Below are positions 17,903 to 27,244 of a stretch of 64,000 bases of DNA, piece by piece (positions within the stretch are counted from its first letter, which is position 1; each line of letters begins with the position of its first letter). Below the pieces are notes generated by a model, which saw nothing but the letters and a program-made list of their open reading frames with translations, had not been told where the DNA came from and searched no databases. Location of the stretch: positions 144,631 through 208,630 of the forward strand of contig NZ_JAHQZR010000004.1 of assembly GCF_019049105.1 (NCBI RefSeq), in the 5' to 3' direction. The stretch comes from Leucobacter chinensis (lineage in GTDB: Bacteria > Actinomycetota > Actinomycetes > Actinomycetales > Microbacteriaceae). A program made the translations under genes and the position numbers.

Positions 17903-19090
17903 TCACACAGCTGAGCCGCCGGCCATACCCGATTCAAGCGATGTTGGGCGCTTTCTTGTGACGGGAATGCGCACGGTCACGGTAAAGATGCGGTCGGTGC
18001 TTGACGCCTCGCAGGTTCCCCCGAACTCTTGCGCTCGACGCGCGAGGCTCTGCGGTTTTGCGAGGCTTTGGGTCGAAATTGGATTTGTTGCGACCGCCTG
18101 AACGAAAGTGCCGTGCTCCTCGCGATTTTCGCTGAGCGTAATAGAACAACCAGTACGCTCGCTCGAGTGCTTCACAATGTTCGTGACGAGCTCGCGAGCA
18201 ATGAAGAGGAGCTGGCGGTCGGTAGCTGCACTGTATCGGGGCAGGGAGCCCACGACGGTGAGATCTATCTCGTACCCTCCGGCCTTGGCCGACGCGATCA
18301 TTGATGCGAGTGCCTCTTCGAGACTGAGCGTCGTGTGGTGTTCGGTTGAAAGGTCGAGTGCGCCCTCGCGGAGCCCGAGTAGCAGCGAGCGCAGTTCAAG
18401 CTGACTCTGTTCGTTGATAGCACTGAGCTCATCGAGCATGCTTGCCACTTTGGTGTCGGTATTTTCGTGCGAGATCACGCGAATGGCCGCAGACTGTGTT
18501 GCGAGACTGTGCGAGACGGTGTCGTGCGTGTCAATGATGAAGGCGACCCTGAGCCGCTGCAATTCTTGTTCGTGCGCGATCGCCAGTCGCTCACGCTCAT
18601 GAATCGCGAGGTTAATGCGGTTTTCGAGAAAGTAAGCCGAAACGCCGAGTATCCACGCTGCACCCGTCACGAGTGCGAGCTCGGCGAGGGGCGTTGCGAG
18701 ACTCGCTTGCAAAAACTCTTCACCGATCGCGAGAGTAAAAAAGAGGCCTGTGTACAGCAGCGCTGGCCACGGGCGGCCGTGGGCCACGAGCACCGTGATG
18801 GGCAGCAGGATCGAGAGTTGAAAAGGATTGATCAGGTCGGGGTAGAGCAGCATGTGAGCCGCATACAGACCGAGCGCGACCGCGGTTACGCTGACGGGAA
18901 AGAACGGGGCTACCGCGAGTAGTACGGCCGAGAGATAAAAAAGAATGAGTGCCACCGGCTCGGTGCTCTCGGGGCTGCCGAAGAGATCAATGATGAAGAA
19001 GAGGAGCGCAAAAGCGCGCAGAGGAATATCGACGATGCGGTTGCCAAGTAGGGCACGCATGATCCGCCCAGAGGTGCCTTGATCGTTCAT
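17903..19090 (-). CDS. Membrane sensor histidine kinase (NarL/DesK-type, HisKA_3)
   Basis: About 395 residues from the ATG at 19090, which has AGAAGAG in front; the frame stays open 25 codons further. The N-terminal half has five to six hydrophobic segments (ALLFFIIDLFG, AVLLAVAPFFPVSVTAVALG, LALVTGAAWILGVSAY) and no extracellular domain of note. The dimerisation/phosphoacceptor helix has FIIDTHDTVSHSLATQ with the phospho-His about residue 190. The ATPase has ELVTNIVKHSS as N box, and a divergent glycine region (RAQEFGGTCEAS). It should phosphorylate the regulator at 17016-17672. Signal unknown; sensing within the membrane or through the small secreted protein is possible. Confidence 0.9.
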   Translation of the reverse strand: MNDQGTSGRIMRALLGNRIVDIPLRAFALLFFIIDLFGSPESTEPVALILFYLSAVLLAVAPFFPVSVTAVALGLYAAHMLLYPDLINPFQLSILLPITVLVAHGRPWPALLYTGLFFTLAIGEEFLQASLATPLAELALVTGAAWILGVSAYFLENRINLAIHERERLAIAHEQELQRLRVAFIIDTHDTVSHSLATQSAAIRVISHENTDTKVASMLDELSAINEQSQLELRSLLLGLREGALDLSTEHHTTLSLEEALASMIASAKAGGYEIDLTVVGSLPRYSAATDRQLLFIARELVTNIVKHSSERTGCSITLSENREEHGTFVQAVATNPISTQSLAKPQSLARRAQEFGGTCEASSTDRIFTVTVRIPVTRKRPTSLESGMAGGSAV

Positions 19091-19414
19091 AGCCGCTCTT
19101 CTGATACGCCCCGGGTCGAGCGAGAACGAGCTCGGTTGGGGCAGGCCCGTTTTGCCTAGCGCCACTCTTCTCCCTGCACATCGTGATTTTGGCCGTTAGG
19201 GACAGTGTACAGCCGAGCTTTGCTACCGCCCTCGCGGCGGTGCGTTGGCAAGATCACCGAAACGAGTGATTCGATCAGCAGCCACCCCGTCATAGCCTTG
19301 GTTGAAACTGACGAGAGGGGTCGCGATGCGAGGGCAACCACCGCGAAACACGCGGCGCCTGAGCGTTTGCCCTCTTTGAGACGCTGAATAGACAGGAAGG
19401 TTGGGTCTCGCTTC

Positions 19415-19639
19415 ATGAACGCAGCCGTTACACAGTACGTTCTCGTGTTGCTGGGGCTCTTCACACTCGCGCTTATCGCCGTCAAAGTGATGGATCTCGA
19501 GAGTAGTTCACCCTGGCGGCTTGTTCCCTACCTCGCGGCACTTGCAGCGGTTGTGCTCTACTCGGCATTCATGTTTGCGCGCAGTCGCAAGGCTCAAAGA
19601 GCACGTCGCGATCGGGCGATGAGCGACGTGAGGCTCTGA
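19415..19639 (+). CDS. Small two-helix membrane protein
   Basis: A 74-residue product with two predicted membrane helices, YVLVLLGLFTLALIAVKV and YLAALAAVVLYSAFMFA, and a basic cytoplasmic tail SRKAQRARRDR. AGGAAGG lies rather far (about 15 bp) upstream of the ATG. It is isolated between the divergent kinase operon and the convergent trhO gene. No family is recognised; hydrophobicity pattern and GC3 favour a real gene. Immediately after the stop is a 16/17-bp imperfect tandem repeat (19635-19667). Confidence 0.5.
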   Translation: MNAAVTQYVLVLLGLFTLALIAVKVMDLESSSPWRLVPYLAALAAVVLYSAFMFARSRKAQRARRDRAMSDVRL

Positions 19640-19667
19640 GCCCGTAACGATCTGAGCCCCGTAACGA
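19635..19667. repeat. Imperfect 16/17-bp tandem repeat
   Basis: TCTGAGCCCGTAACGA (19635-19650) is followed directly by TCTGAGCCCCGTAACGA (19651-19667) just around the stop of the small membrane protein gene. Function is unclear; it may be part of a converging-terminator zone with the CCTGA/TCAGG stem near 19683. Confidence 0.5.
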
Positions 19668-19718
19668 TCTAAGCGACCTAACGCCTGAACCCCGTCAGGT
19701 TCTCAGCTGTGTGAGGTG

Positions 19719-20657
19719 TTAAGCGACGCGGGCGTGCTCGGGGCACGAAGCGTCAAGGTGCTTCTCGCACACGACGAAGCGAGTGCGGCATGAACGATCG
19801 GTGCAGTTTGCGACGGTCTTCGACGGCGTGCCACACTCCTGGCACGCGCCAATGACGGCAGCACCGGGCGCGAAATCCATGGTCTCCCGCCCGTCAAACA
19901 CGGCGAGCGATCCCTCCCACAGGCCATCGTTGCCAAAGGCTTCGCCGTAGCGAACGATGCCGCCGTCGATCTGATACACCTCTGAGAAACCGCGCTCGGC
20001 CATTGCTGCCGAAAGAATTTCGCAGCGGATCCCTCCGGTGCAATACGTCACCACTGGGCGATCTTTAATGTCGTCGTACACGCCACTTTCGATCTCGGCA
20101 ATGAAGTCGTGCGTCGTGCGCACGTCGGGCACGATTGCACCCTTAAACTTGCCGATCTCGGCCTCCCACGCATTGCGGCCGTCAAAGAAGACGACGTCAT
20201 CGCCACGGGCCTCGACGAGATCGTTGACGGCCTGAGGCGTCAGTCGTGATCCGCCGCCAACGACACCACGCTCGTCAACAACCGTCTCTGCGGGAATGCC
20301 GAAGGCGACGAGTTCGTCGCGCACCTTGACGCTGAGCTTCGGGAAGTCGCGTGAGGTGAGCCACGGAACGCTTCGGTCGACGCCCTTAAAAATATCGGGC
20401 TCTGGCTCTTCAAAGCCCGTGCCGTCACTCCACTTGACGTCGATGCCAGCGAATGCTGGGTGCTCCTGCGTTTTGCGAAGGTAGATCTTGCAGGCATCGA
20501 GCTCGCCGCCAACGGTTCCATTGATGCCGTGGCGTGAGATGATGATGCGGCCTCGAAGCCCGAGCCGCTCGCAGAGCTCGCGTTGCCACAGGCGCATCGC
20601 CTCGGGGTCAGCCACGGGGGCAAACGCGTAGTACAGCAGAATCTTTGAGTGGGCCAT
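19719..20657 (-). CDS. trhO: tRNA uridine-34 hydroxylase TrhO (rhodanese-like)
   Basis: 312 residues from the [12 protein letters not shown] start; an ATG three codons earlier is possible. TrhO/YceA proteins hydroxylate U34 of certain tRNAs at position 5 using oxygen, toward cmo5U/mcmo5U. The N-terminal acylphosphatase-like domain has [16 protein letters not shown]; the rhodanese domain has [15 protein letters not shown] and the catalytic Cys206 in [10 protein letters not shown]. The C-terminal Cys-rich tail ([27 protein letters not shown]) resembles a metal-binding element of this family. It stands alone on the minus strand, divergent from the PEBP gene. Confidence 0.9.
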   Translation of the reverse strand: MAHSKILLYYAFAPVADPEAMRLWQRELCERLGLRGRIIISRHGINGTVGGELDACKIYLRKTQEHPAFAGIDVKWSDGTGFEEPEPDIFKGVDRSVPWLTSRDFPKLSVKVRDELVAFGIPAETVVDERGVVGGGSRLTPQAVNDLVEARGDDVVFFDGRNAWEAEIGKFKGAIVPDVRTTHDFIAEIESGVYDDIKDRPVVTYCTGGIRCEILSAAMAERGFSEVYQIDGGIVRYGEAFGNDGLWEGSLAVFDGRETMDFAPGAAVIGACQECGTPSKTVANCTDRSCRTRFVVCEKHLDASCPEHARVA

Positions 20658-20765
20658 AGTGCACATTTTACGCTACGTGCTCTGCGAGTGGCGTGTCAGC
20701 TGCTCGCGCTATGGTGATTGCTGAAGGGGCGGTGCCGCCCCGATCGACGAGTGTAAGGAGAAGCG

Positions 20766-21311
20766 ATGACTTTTGACCCGAAAGCACACGGCCTCATCAA
20801 CCCCTATGCCCTCATGCGGGCAGTGCCGAGTTTTACGCTCACAAGCACCGATATTCAGCACGGTGAGCCCCTGCCTAAAGAGACGTACGGCGCCTTCGAT
20901 AACGCGTCACCTCAGCTGAGCTGGGCCGACTTTCCCGCCGAGACACAGAGCTTTGCGGTGACCTGTTACGATCCTGATGCCCCTACGGGCTCTGGCTTCT
21001 GGCACTGGGCCGTCGCCAATATTCCCGCTACAACGACCTCGCTGCCGAGCGGGGCTGGGGCGCCCGACAGCACCCTCCTGCCTGAGGGCGCCATTACGCT
21101 ACCGAACGAGATGCGTGAACCCGCATTCACGGGTGCCGCGCCTCCGGAGGGCACTGGCGTGCACCACTACTGGTTCGCGGTGCACGCACTCTCGGTACCG
21201 CACATCGACATCGACCCTCAAGCAACTCCCGCGGCTCTGGGGTTCACGATGCGTGATGTGACACTGGCCCGCGCGGTCATTGTTGCTACCGGTGAGTACC
21301 AGGGCGACTAA
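20766..21311 (+). CDS. YbhB/YbcL-family PEBP (Raf kinase inhibitor-like) protein
   Basis: A 181-residue phosphatidylethanolamine-binding-protein fold. Family marks include SPQLSWADFP (here ASPQLSW), CYDPDAPTGSGFWHWAVANIP and PPEGTGVHHYWFAVHAL, which build the anion-binding pocket (DPDAP and GxHxYxF). A good ribosome-binding site (TAAGGAGAAGCG) precedes the ATG at 20766. Bacterial members are cytosolic and of unknown physiological role. It stands upstream of the PutA-like gene with an 80-bp gap. Confidence 0.92.
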   Translation: MTFDPKAHGLINPYALMRAVPSFTLTSTDIQHGEPLPKETYGAFDNASPQLSWADFPAETQSFAVTCYDPDAPTGSGFWHWAVANIPATTTSLPSGAGAPDSTLLPEGAITLPNEMREPAFTGAAPPEGTGVHHYWFAVHALSVPHIDIDPQATPAALGFTMRDVTLARAVIVATGEYQGD

Positions 21312-21391
21312 CACCGGGCCTGCATGAAACCCGAAGCTCTCTTTCAGGGTGTTACCGCGGTTTCGAGAGGCCCGCGAAATACAGTGGAACC

Positions 21392-24300
21392 ATGCAGGTG
21401 ACAGAATCGGCGATGCTCTGCCTCGAATCTTGGCGAGGCAGAGTTATCGCTGCACGCCAGAAGGCGGGTGGCGGCGCTCCCAAGACACTCTTGAGCGGAG
21501 TGAGGGAAGACCCCGGTGCCTTCGACTTCGTGCGCGACATTTTCGACTATGTCGAGCTGCCTCAAGACGCCTTTGCGGCGGCGTTGGGCTTGCACGAACT
21601 CTCGCAGGAGGCGCCGGAATCGCTGCCCGCGAGGTTACGGCTCGCGTTGCGTGTCGGCGGTATCGCTTCGTTTGGGCTGCCATGGGGCATCCTTCCGGTG
21701 GTGAAGAAGCGCTTTCACGCTCACCTTGACGAGATATTGCTCGCGAGCGAGCTTCCTGGGCTTCCCGGAGGCCCTGAGGCGAGCGGTGAAACGGGTGCGC
21801 CGGTGAAAGCGCCAGCTGGGCTGAAGGGCCTCCCAGAGAACGCCGACCTTGAACTGCACGGTGCCCCAATCGCGGGCCCCGCCGGCGTGCAGCGAGAGGT
21901 CGAACGCTTGAGAGCGCTCGTGCGACTCGGTGGTGTGAAGCGATTGAGCGTTTCGCCTGCACGGTTTATAACGGGCAACGCCGAGTGGCTGCTCGACGAA
22001 CTGCCCACTGCGATTAGTGATGCGCTGCACACATTCCTTGCCGAGTGCGATGACCATGGCGTCGCGGTCACCTTCGTCGCTCGTAGCTACGCTGAGGCGC
22101 TCGCCATGCCCGGTATCGTGCGGGCAGTGCACCTTGACGCGCGTTGTGGCACGCCTCTCATTGGGGTAGAGGTGCTCGCCGAACTGCCAGAGAGCGTTGG
22201 CATCATTCGAGAGCTCGCCGAGGTGGCCGAGGCTACAAGACCGCTCGAGGTGAGGCTCACCACTCGAAGCATTGCACGAGAAGCAACGATTGACTCCCTT
22301 GAGCGTGGCCTCGCGGTTCCCGTCATTAGCGAGCCTGAAGAGCGAGATGCTGCTTGGCTTCGTGCGGTTGACGAGCTCTTATCGTCAGCTGGTGACGGGG
22401 CGCTCTTGCCGGTATTCGCGAGCGAAGATGCCGCGCTGCTTGCCGTCGCCCAGGTGCTCACCCAACAGCACCGCGCTGGATCGACCCTGCAGGTGGCCGT
22501 CTACCGGGGTAGGGTGCCAGAGCTCGAGGCCGTGCTTCAAGCAAGCGGCTCCAACGTGCGGGTCATGACCCCGGTGGTCACCCCGGCCGAGTTTGCTCAC
22601 GCTTTGCCTGAGGTTCTTGAAACCCTCTCGCTCGTTGCCTCAGACCACTCGCCGCTCGCGACGACCGAACGGGTCTGGAACGAAGCAGGGCAGGGTATCT
22701 CACCCGAGGTGCGGCAGCGCATCGAGACACTGCAAGAACTTGCGGGGGGCGAAGCACCCGCAAGCCACCGTCTGCAAGACCGGTCACGTGAGTGGGAACC
22801 GAGTGAGCGTGATTCGCCACTCATGTACCGCCCGCCCGCTGACGCGCATCGCTTCGACACTGGAGGCCTTACCGCTCAGGTCATGCAGTTGCACCGTGAT
22901 GCGGGTGCCCGCCCGAGGGTGCACACCGATGCGCCCCAGCGAGTTCCGCTTACCTCTGACACCGGGTTTGCCTGCGAACCAGATACAGATGTGGCTCAGA
23001 AGCGCAACCGCGGCTGGGTGCTTGCTCAGGTGGCGCGGGCAAAGCACAGCGAGATTGGCGTTGCGGCGGCTGAAGCAGCCCAAACCGGAGCCTGGGCCCT
23101 TGACACGGTAATCGAGCGCGCCGCGAAGGCGGGAGCGCTCTGGGCTGGCTGGGCACACGCTGACCGTGCGACAACGGTGAGACGCGGATCGCTCGCGCTC
23201 GTCGCCGCGAGAGATCGTCTCATTGAAGTGCTCGTCGCTGAGCGCGGCAGCCCGTTGCCTGAGATTGACGGCGAGGTTGGGTACGCGATCGACAGTGCGA
23301 GGTATCTCGCGAGCCGGGCAGAGGGGTTGCGCACTGTGCGCGGGGCGACATTCGCGCCTCAACGGCTCTCGCTCATTGCAGTCGACGAGCACACTGCATT
23401 TGGTGAGCTCGCAGAGATGGTTTTCGCAGTGTTGAGCGCCGGTTCGGGGGTCGTGATTGCCGCCCACCCGACGCTCGCGAGAACCGTGAGCGTGCTGCTT
23501 GAAGAGCTGAGCCACGCGGGGCTTCCCGAGGCGACGACGACGCTGATGACGCCTGGGCCAGGCGAGACTTTTGACGAATTCGTGTTGCGCGTGACCGAGC
23601 GGTCAGAGTTCGTGCAGGGCATGTATGTGGTTTCGAGTGAACTCGCGAGGGCGGTTCAGCGTCGTGCACCTTCGTTGCGCCGCGACATTCGCGTGCGTTC
23701 GCACGCAACGGTGACGGTGACGCAGAGCGCCGACGCGCTCGCCGCAGTGCCAACGATCGTGCGCTCGGCGTTCGCCGGTGCTGGTGGCCACCACCGCTCG
23801 GCGCGTGCCATCGTGCTCGTGGGAACGCTTGCTCGTTCAGACGCGTTTCTCGACACGCTTGCCGATGCCGTGAATGCGGTGGTCGTCGGGCACAGTGGAG
23901 CATCAGAGGCTTCGGCAATGGAACTCACGATGGGCCCGTTGCCTGCTCCGCCGAGCCCAGCTGGACTGAGAGCGCTCACGACACTCGCGCAGGGTGAGAG
24001 CTGGCTCGTGCAACCGCGACAGCTCGATCGCGAGGGCCTGCTCTGGTCGCCCGGCGTGCGAGTTGGAGTGCGCCCAGATGCCGAGTTCTGGGCTGACTCG
24101 GTTGGGGTTCCGGTGATTGGCGTTGTGCGTGCCGTCAGTATGCATGACGCACTCGTGAAGCAGGGTGAAATTGGCGGCAGAGCGACCGCAGCCCTCTGGT
24201 CACTGGACGGCGAAGAGATCGTTTCTTGGCTCGAGAGCACCAAGGCGGCGGCGCTCGCCGTTAACCGTGGCACGACCGGTGCGCGGGTCGAGCGGTTTCC

Positions 24301-25066
24301 CTCTGGGGTGTGGCATAACGCCCAGAGCACCTGGCAGCCCCTCGCGGGCGGCCCCCATCGGCTTATTCCTCTCGGTGAATGGACGCTACGTCGCGGCACG
24401 CAGAGCGATACCCTGCACCTGCGTGGGCTCGACCCCGTGATTCAGCACGTCATCGAGACGGTGCAGCCGCTCTTGAGCTACACGCAGTTCGACGTGCTGA
24501 GGCGAGCGGCGCTGGCCGATGAGCTTGCTTGGCGTACGCAGTTTGGCACGGTGCACGATGCCTCGGGCCTTTCAACCGAACACAACTTGCTTCGTTATCG
24601 GAGGGTCGCTGTGCACCTGCGGCTCGCAACCACGGGTGACACTGGTGCGCTCATCAGGTTGCTCATTGCGGGCCTCCTCAGTTCGTCGGCGCTCACGGTC
24701 TCGTCAGGTCTCACCCTGCCAAAAGAATTGGTCGCGCTGCTTGAATTGCACCAGATCTCATACGTGTACGAGGGCGATGAGACGTGGATCGAGCGCGCAA
24801 GTCTCGAGGGAGCCGCCGTTTCTGGCGTGGGCGAGGTTCCTGCGGCCCGTATTCGGCTCATCGGCGGTGAGGCAACTCGCGTGACCGAGTGGCTGAGTTC
24901 TCGAAACGATGTGAGCGTGTGGGCGAGGCCGGTGACGATGGCTGGGCCCATCGAACTGCTCGGGTTCGTGAAGGAGCAAGCTGTCTCGATTGAACGAACG
25001 CGACACGGTTTTCAAGCGCCCATAGACGAACTTGAGGAGTGGCTCGACGAGCTGAAGGGGCAGTGA
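21392..25066 (+). CDS. PutA-like bifunctional proline catabolism homologue, probable pseudoenzyme
   Basis: A 1,224-residue protein with the domain order of actinobacterial PutA. The PRODH-like half (about 130-430) keeps VRVMTPVVTPAEF, but the flavin/substrate-binding VKGAN and R-R-x-E-E-N elements are replaced (VRLTTRSI; LETLSLV). The ALDH-like half (about 520-1040) keeps GATFAPQRL, AGSGVVI, TMGP and VNRGTTGARVERFPSG, but the catalytic Cys slot reads AGGHHRSAR (His801), the ETxGKN glutamate slot reads VRSHATV, and the PWNFP loop is absent. A 180-residue C-terminal extension follows. Enzyme activity is unlikely. No frameshift or stop is seen, so it appears maintained and may be regulatory or structural. 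Confidence 0.8.
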   Translation: MQVTESAMLCLESWRGRVIAARQKAGGGAPKTLLSGVREDPGAFDFVRDIFDYVELPQDAFAAALGLHELSQEAPESLPARLRLALRVGGIASFGLPWGILPVVKKRFHAHLDEILLASELPGLPGGPEASGETGAPVKAPAGLKGLPENADLELHGAPIAGPAGVQREVERLRALVRLGGVKRLSVSPARFITGNAEWLLDELPTAISDALHTFLAECDDHGVAVTFVARSYAEALAMPGIVRAVHLDARCGTPLIGVEVLAELPESVGIIRELAEVAEATRPLEVRLTTRSIAREATIDSLERGLAVPVISEPEERDAAWLRAVDELLSSAGDGALLPVFASEDAALLAVAQVLTQQHRAGSTLQVAVYRGRVPELEAVLQASGSNVRVMTPVVTPAEFAHALPEVLETLSLVASDHSPLATTERVWNEAGQGISPEVRQRIETLQELAGGEAPASHRLQDRSREWEPSERDSPLMYRPPADAHRFDTGGLTAQVMQLHRDAGARPRVHTDAPQRVPLTSDTGFACEPDTDVAQKRNRGWVLAQVARAKHSEIGVAAAEAAQTGAWALDTVIERAAKAGALWAGWAHADRATTVRRGSLALVAARDRLIEVLVAERGSPLPEIDGEVGYAIDSARYLASRAEGLRTVRGATFAPQRLSLIAVDEHTAFGELAEMVFAVLSAGSGVVIAAHPTLARTVSVLLEELSHAGLPEATTTLMTPGPGETFDEFVLRVTERSEFVQGMYVVSSELARAVQRRAPSLRRDIRVRSHATVTVTQSADALAAVPTIVRSAFAGAGGHHRSARAIVLVGTLARSDAFLDTLADAVNAVVVGHSGASEASAMELTMGPLPAPPSPAGLRALTTLAQGESWLVQPRQLDREGLLWSPGVRVGVRPDAEFWADSVGVPVIGVVRAVSMHDALVKQGEIGGRATAALWSLDGEEIVSWLESTKAAALAVNRGTTGARVERFPSGVWHNAQSTWQPLAGGPHRLIPLGEWTLRRGTQSDTLHLRGLDPVIQHVIETVQPLLSYTQFDVLRRAALADELAWRTQFGTVHDASGLSTEHNLLRYRRVAVHLRLATTGDTGALIRLLIAGLLSSSALTVSSGLTLPKELVALLELHQISYVYEGDETWIERASLEGAAVSGVGEVPAARIRLIGGEATRVTEWLSSRNDVSVWARPVTMAGPIELLGFVKEQAVSIERTRHGFQAPIDELEEWLDELKGQ

Positions 25067-25136
25067 TCCGCGCCCCTTTTTGCACTGGTTCTCGACGATG
25101 TTTTGCTGCAACCTCGGCGAATCGCCCCGTGAGGAA

Positions 25137-25166
25137 TTGCAGAAGCGCCGCAAGAGCAGGTATGAT
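25137..25166 (+). promoter_or_regulatory. Promoter of tRNA-Tyr
   Basis: TTGCAG (25137-25142), an 18-bp spacer and TATGAT (25161-25166) form a near-consensus primary-sigma promoter. The predicted start of transcription lies about 25 bp before the tRNA 5' end. Confidence 0.6.
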
Positions 25167-25195
25167 CATTGCTTGGTTGTGTTGTCGCAATCAAT

Positions 25196-25279
25196 GGCGG
25201 ATTGCCCGAGCGGCCAAAGGGATCTGACTGTAAATCAGACGCGTAAGCTTCGCGTGTTCGAATCACGCATCCGCCACCA
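25196..25279 (+). tRNA. tRNA-Tyr (anticodon GTA)
   Basis: The acceptor stem GGCGGAT pairs with ATCCGCC (25269-25275), discriminator A, encoded CCA (25277-25279). The anticodon arm TCTGA-CTGTAAA-TCAGA places GTA at 25230-25232. A long variable arm makes it class II, as expected for bacterial tRNA-Tyr. The T arm contains GTTCGAATC. Total length is 84 nt including CCA. Confidence 0.96.
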
Positions 25280-25281
25280 GT

Positions 25282-25317
25282 AACACCCGGTCGAGACCAT
25301 CTCGACCGGGTGTTTTT
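25282..25317 (+). terminator. Rho-independent terminator of tRNA-Tyr
   Basis: ACACCCGGTCGAGA (25283-25296) pairs perfectly with 25300-25313 across a 3-nt loop and runs into TTTTT. It begins three bases after the tRNA CCA. Confidence 0.92.
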
Positions 25318-25447
25318 GTGTCTTCGGGAGCCGCATTCGGCGTGAGCCTGTGCGGGGGCTCCAGGCAGCCAGCACAGCGAGCGTCAGAGGTGCGGGGTAC
25401 CATGGGCTCACACCGTACGACACCACACGAGGGAGTGTGAGCAAGAC

Positions 25448-27154
25448 ATGAGTTCTGAGCACGTTTCGACCTACCCGCAAACGCCTCACGGCGGGGTGCT
25501 CGTTGACCAGACCATCGCGGCGGCCGATCGTGCCGCGTACACCGAGCGAGCTCGGGGGCTGGCAACGATCCGCGTTGATCTTGAAGCGATCATTACGATC
25601 GAGATGATCGCGACTGGGGTGCTATCGCCCAACAAGGGCTTCATGAACGAGGCTGACTACCTCTCGGTGCTCGAGAACGGCAGGCTCGCAAACGGAGTGG
25701 TGTGGCCCGTGCCGTTGAGCTTCGCACCGATTGGCAAGACGAACGCCACGATCATTGAGGGGCTCAGCGAGGGCGACGAGATCTGCCTCTCTGATGACCA
25801 GGGCGAGCCCGTCGCGATCCTCGCGATCGAAGACATCTTTGCCTACGACCGGGAGCATCGGTCGCAGAAGCTCTTCGGCACCACCGACCGCAACCACCCG
25901 GGGGTCGACTCGATCTACCGGCGCATGGGCGAGACGGCGCTCGGCGGCACGCTCACCCTCATCAACCGGGTCGACTGGGGCCCATTTGAGCGGCTGCGGC
26001 AAGAGCCGAAAGATACGTGGAAGCTGTTTTACGAAGAGAAGGGCTTCAACTCGGTTGCAGGCTTCATCACGGGTGCGAACCCGCTGCACCGCGGGCACGA
26101 GTACATTCACCGAAATGCGCTCGAAGAGGTCGACGGCATCTTCTTGCAGCCCCTCGTCGAGATGGCCAAACGCGAGTATGTGCGCCACGAGTACCGCATT
26201 CGTGGGTACCAGAACGTGATGGAGCAGTACTACCCAATGGATCGCTCGATTCTCTCGCCCCTGCGTGTCACCTACATCTTTGCCGGGCCCAGGGAGGCGA
26301 TTCTGCACGCGCTCATTATGAAGAACTACGGCTGCACGCACGCGCTCATCGGCCGCGACCACGCGGGCATCGGTGACTACTACGACAAATACGCTGCCCA
26401 CTCGGTGTTTGACGAATACACGAAGGAAGAGCTCGGCATCGATATCAGGCTCTTTCACGAGGTCTTCTACGATGCACGCGCCGCGACCCACGCGACCGAC
26501 CGCACGAGCGGCACCGACGACGTGCGGTACCGGCTCAATATCTCGGGAACCGGCATTCGCGAGCTTTTGCGGTACGGCTTCATGCCGCCCAAAGAGATTG
26601 TGCGGCCCGAGTCGGCCCTCGCAGCATTTCAGGGCATTCAGCCCAAGGGCGTCGATGCCGAGGGAGTGGCCGTGAACCCGCCAGGCAAGGTCATCAAGAG
26701 CATGTTCCCGTATTACCTCGAGTACACGAGGCTCGGGGGTCCGAAGCGTGCTGAGCCGCTCAAGCCCGAAGACCTCACGGTCGATGACCTCGCGCTCGTC
26801 ATGCGTGACGTGCGCGAGCACACGGGTCTCATCTACGAAGATGTCTACGACGAATATCGTGGGGTGCTCGATCACAACCGCGGCCTCGCCCCACTGTGGC
26901 GAGAAGAAGCGAGAGACCAGTTCAGGACGAAGCAGGAGAAGCTCATCGATGAGCTTGAGGCGAAGCTTGCTCAGGCGGTCGACAAGGCCTCTGACGAGTT
27001 CATGTACCAGGACCGTGAAGAGGTCGAGCGAGAGCTCACCGCTGCGAAGGCGCTGCTCGCTGAGATGCCCTGTAACCTGACGCCTGAGTCGCTCGAAGGG
27101 CGTACGTGGAATACCATGCCCTATCAGCGCTACCGTGGGGCCGACGAAGTCTAG
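25448..27154 (+). CDS. ATP sulfurylase (sulfate adenylyltransferase)-like protein, altered active-site motif
   Basis: A 568-residue protein with the Sat layout: PUA-like N-terminal domain (SPNKGFMNEADY), nucleotidyl-transferase core with N211-P-L-H214-R-G-H217 and GRDHAG (302-307), and the LNISGTGIRELL element. In standard Sat enzymes, which make adenylyl sulfate from ATP and sulfate, the core motif is QTRNPxHxxH; here it reads ITGANPLHRGH, so the anion/nucleotide-contacting Gln and Arg are missing and one residue is inserted. A 170-residue C-terminal extension with a coiled coil (KLIDELEAKLAQAV) is unusual. No APS kinase, reductase or sulfate transporter is nearby. Either a divergent sulfurylase or an adenylyltransferase for another anion. 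Confidence 0.78.
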   Translation: MSSEHVSTYPQTPHGGVLVDQTIAAADRAAYTERARGLATIRVDLEAIITIEMIATGVLSPNKGFMNEADYLSVLENGRLANGVVWPVPLSFAPIGKTNATIIEGLSEGDEICLSDDQGEPVAILAIEDIFAYDREHRSQKLFGTTDRNHPGVDSIYRRMGETALGGTLTLINRVDWGPFERLRQEPKDTWKLFYEEKGFNSVAGFITGANPLHRGHEYIHRNALEEVDGIFLQPLVEMAKREYVRHEYRIRGYQNVMEQYYPMDRSILSPLRVTYIFAGPREAILHALIMKNYGCTHALIGRDHAGIGDYYDKYAAHSVFDEYTKEELGIDIRLFHEVFYDARAATHATDRTSGTDDVRYRLNISGTGIRELLRYGFMPPKEIVRPESALAAFQGIQPKGVDAEGVAVNPPGKVIKSMFPYYLEYTRLGGPKRAEPLKPEDLTVDDLALVMRDVREHTGLIYEDVYDEYRGVLDHNRGLAPLWREEARDQFRTKQEKLIDELEAKLAQAVDKASDEFMYQDREEVERELTAAKALLAEMPCNLTPESLEGRTWNTMPYQRYRGADEV

Positions 27155-27244
27155 GCTCGTTCCCGGTGAGGCCACGATTGCATGGTATCGGGCCTCGCCG
27201 GGGCGACACTAGCCCCGGGGGCAGATGCTTGTTACGGTACTGCT

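Noticed and set aside
22784..23515. 243-codon minus-strand frame inside the PutA-like gene
   Set aside because: Shadow frame; composition (many His, Arg, Cys) is that of a wrong-frame translation.
25622..27175. 517-codon minus-strand open frame over the Sat-like gene
   Set aside because: It is the complement of a recognised coding sequence in high-GC DNA; the product resembles no protein and lacks a ribosome-binding site.
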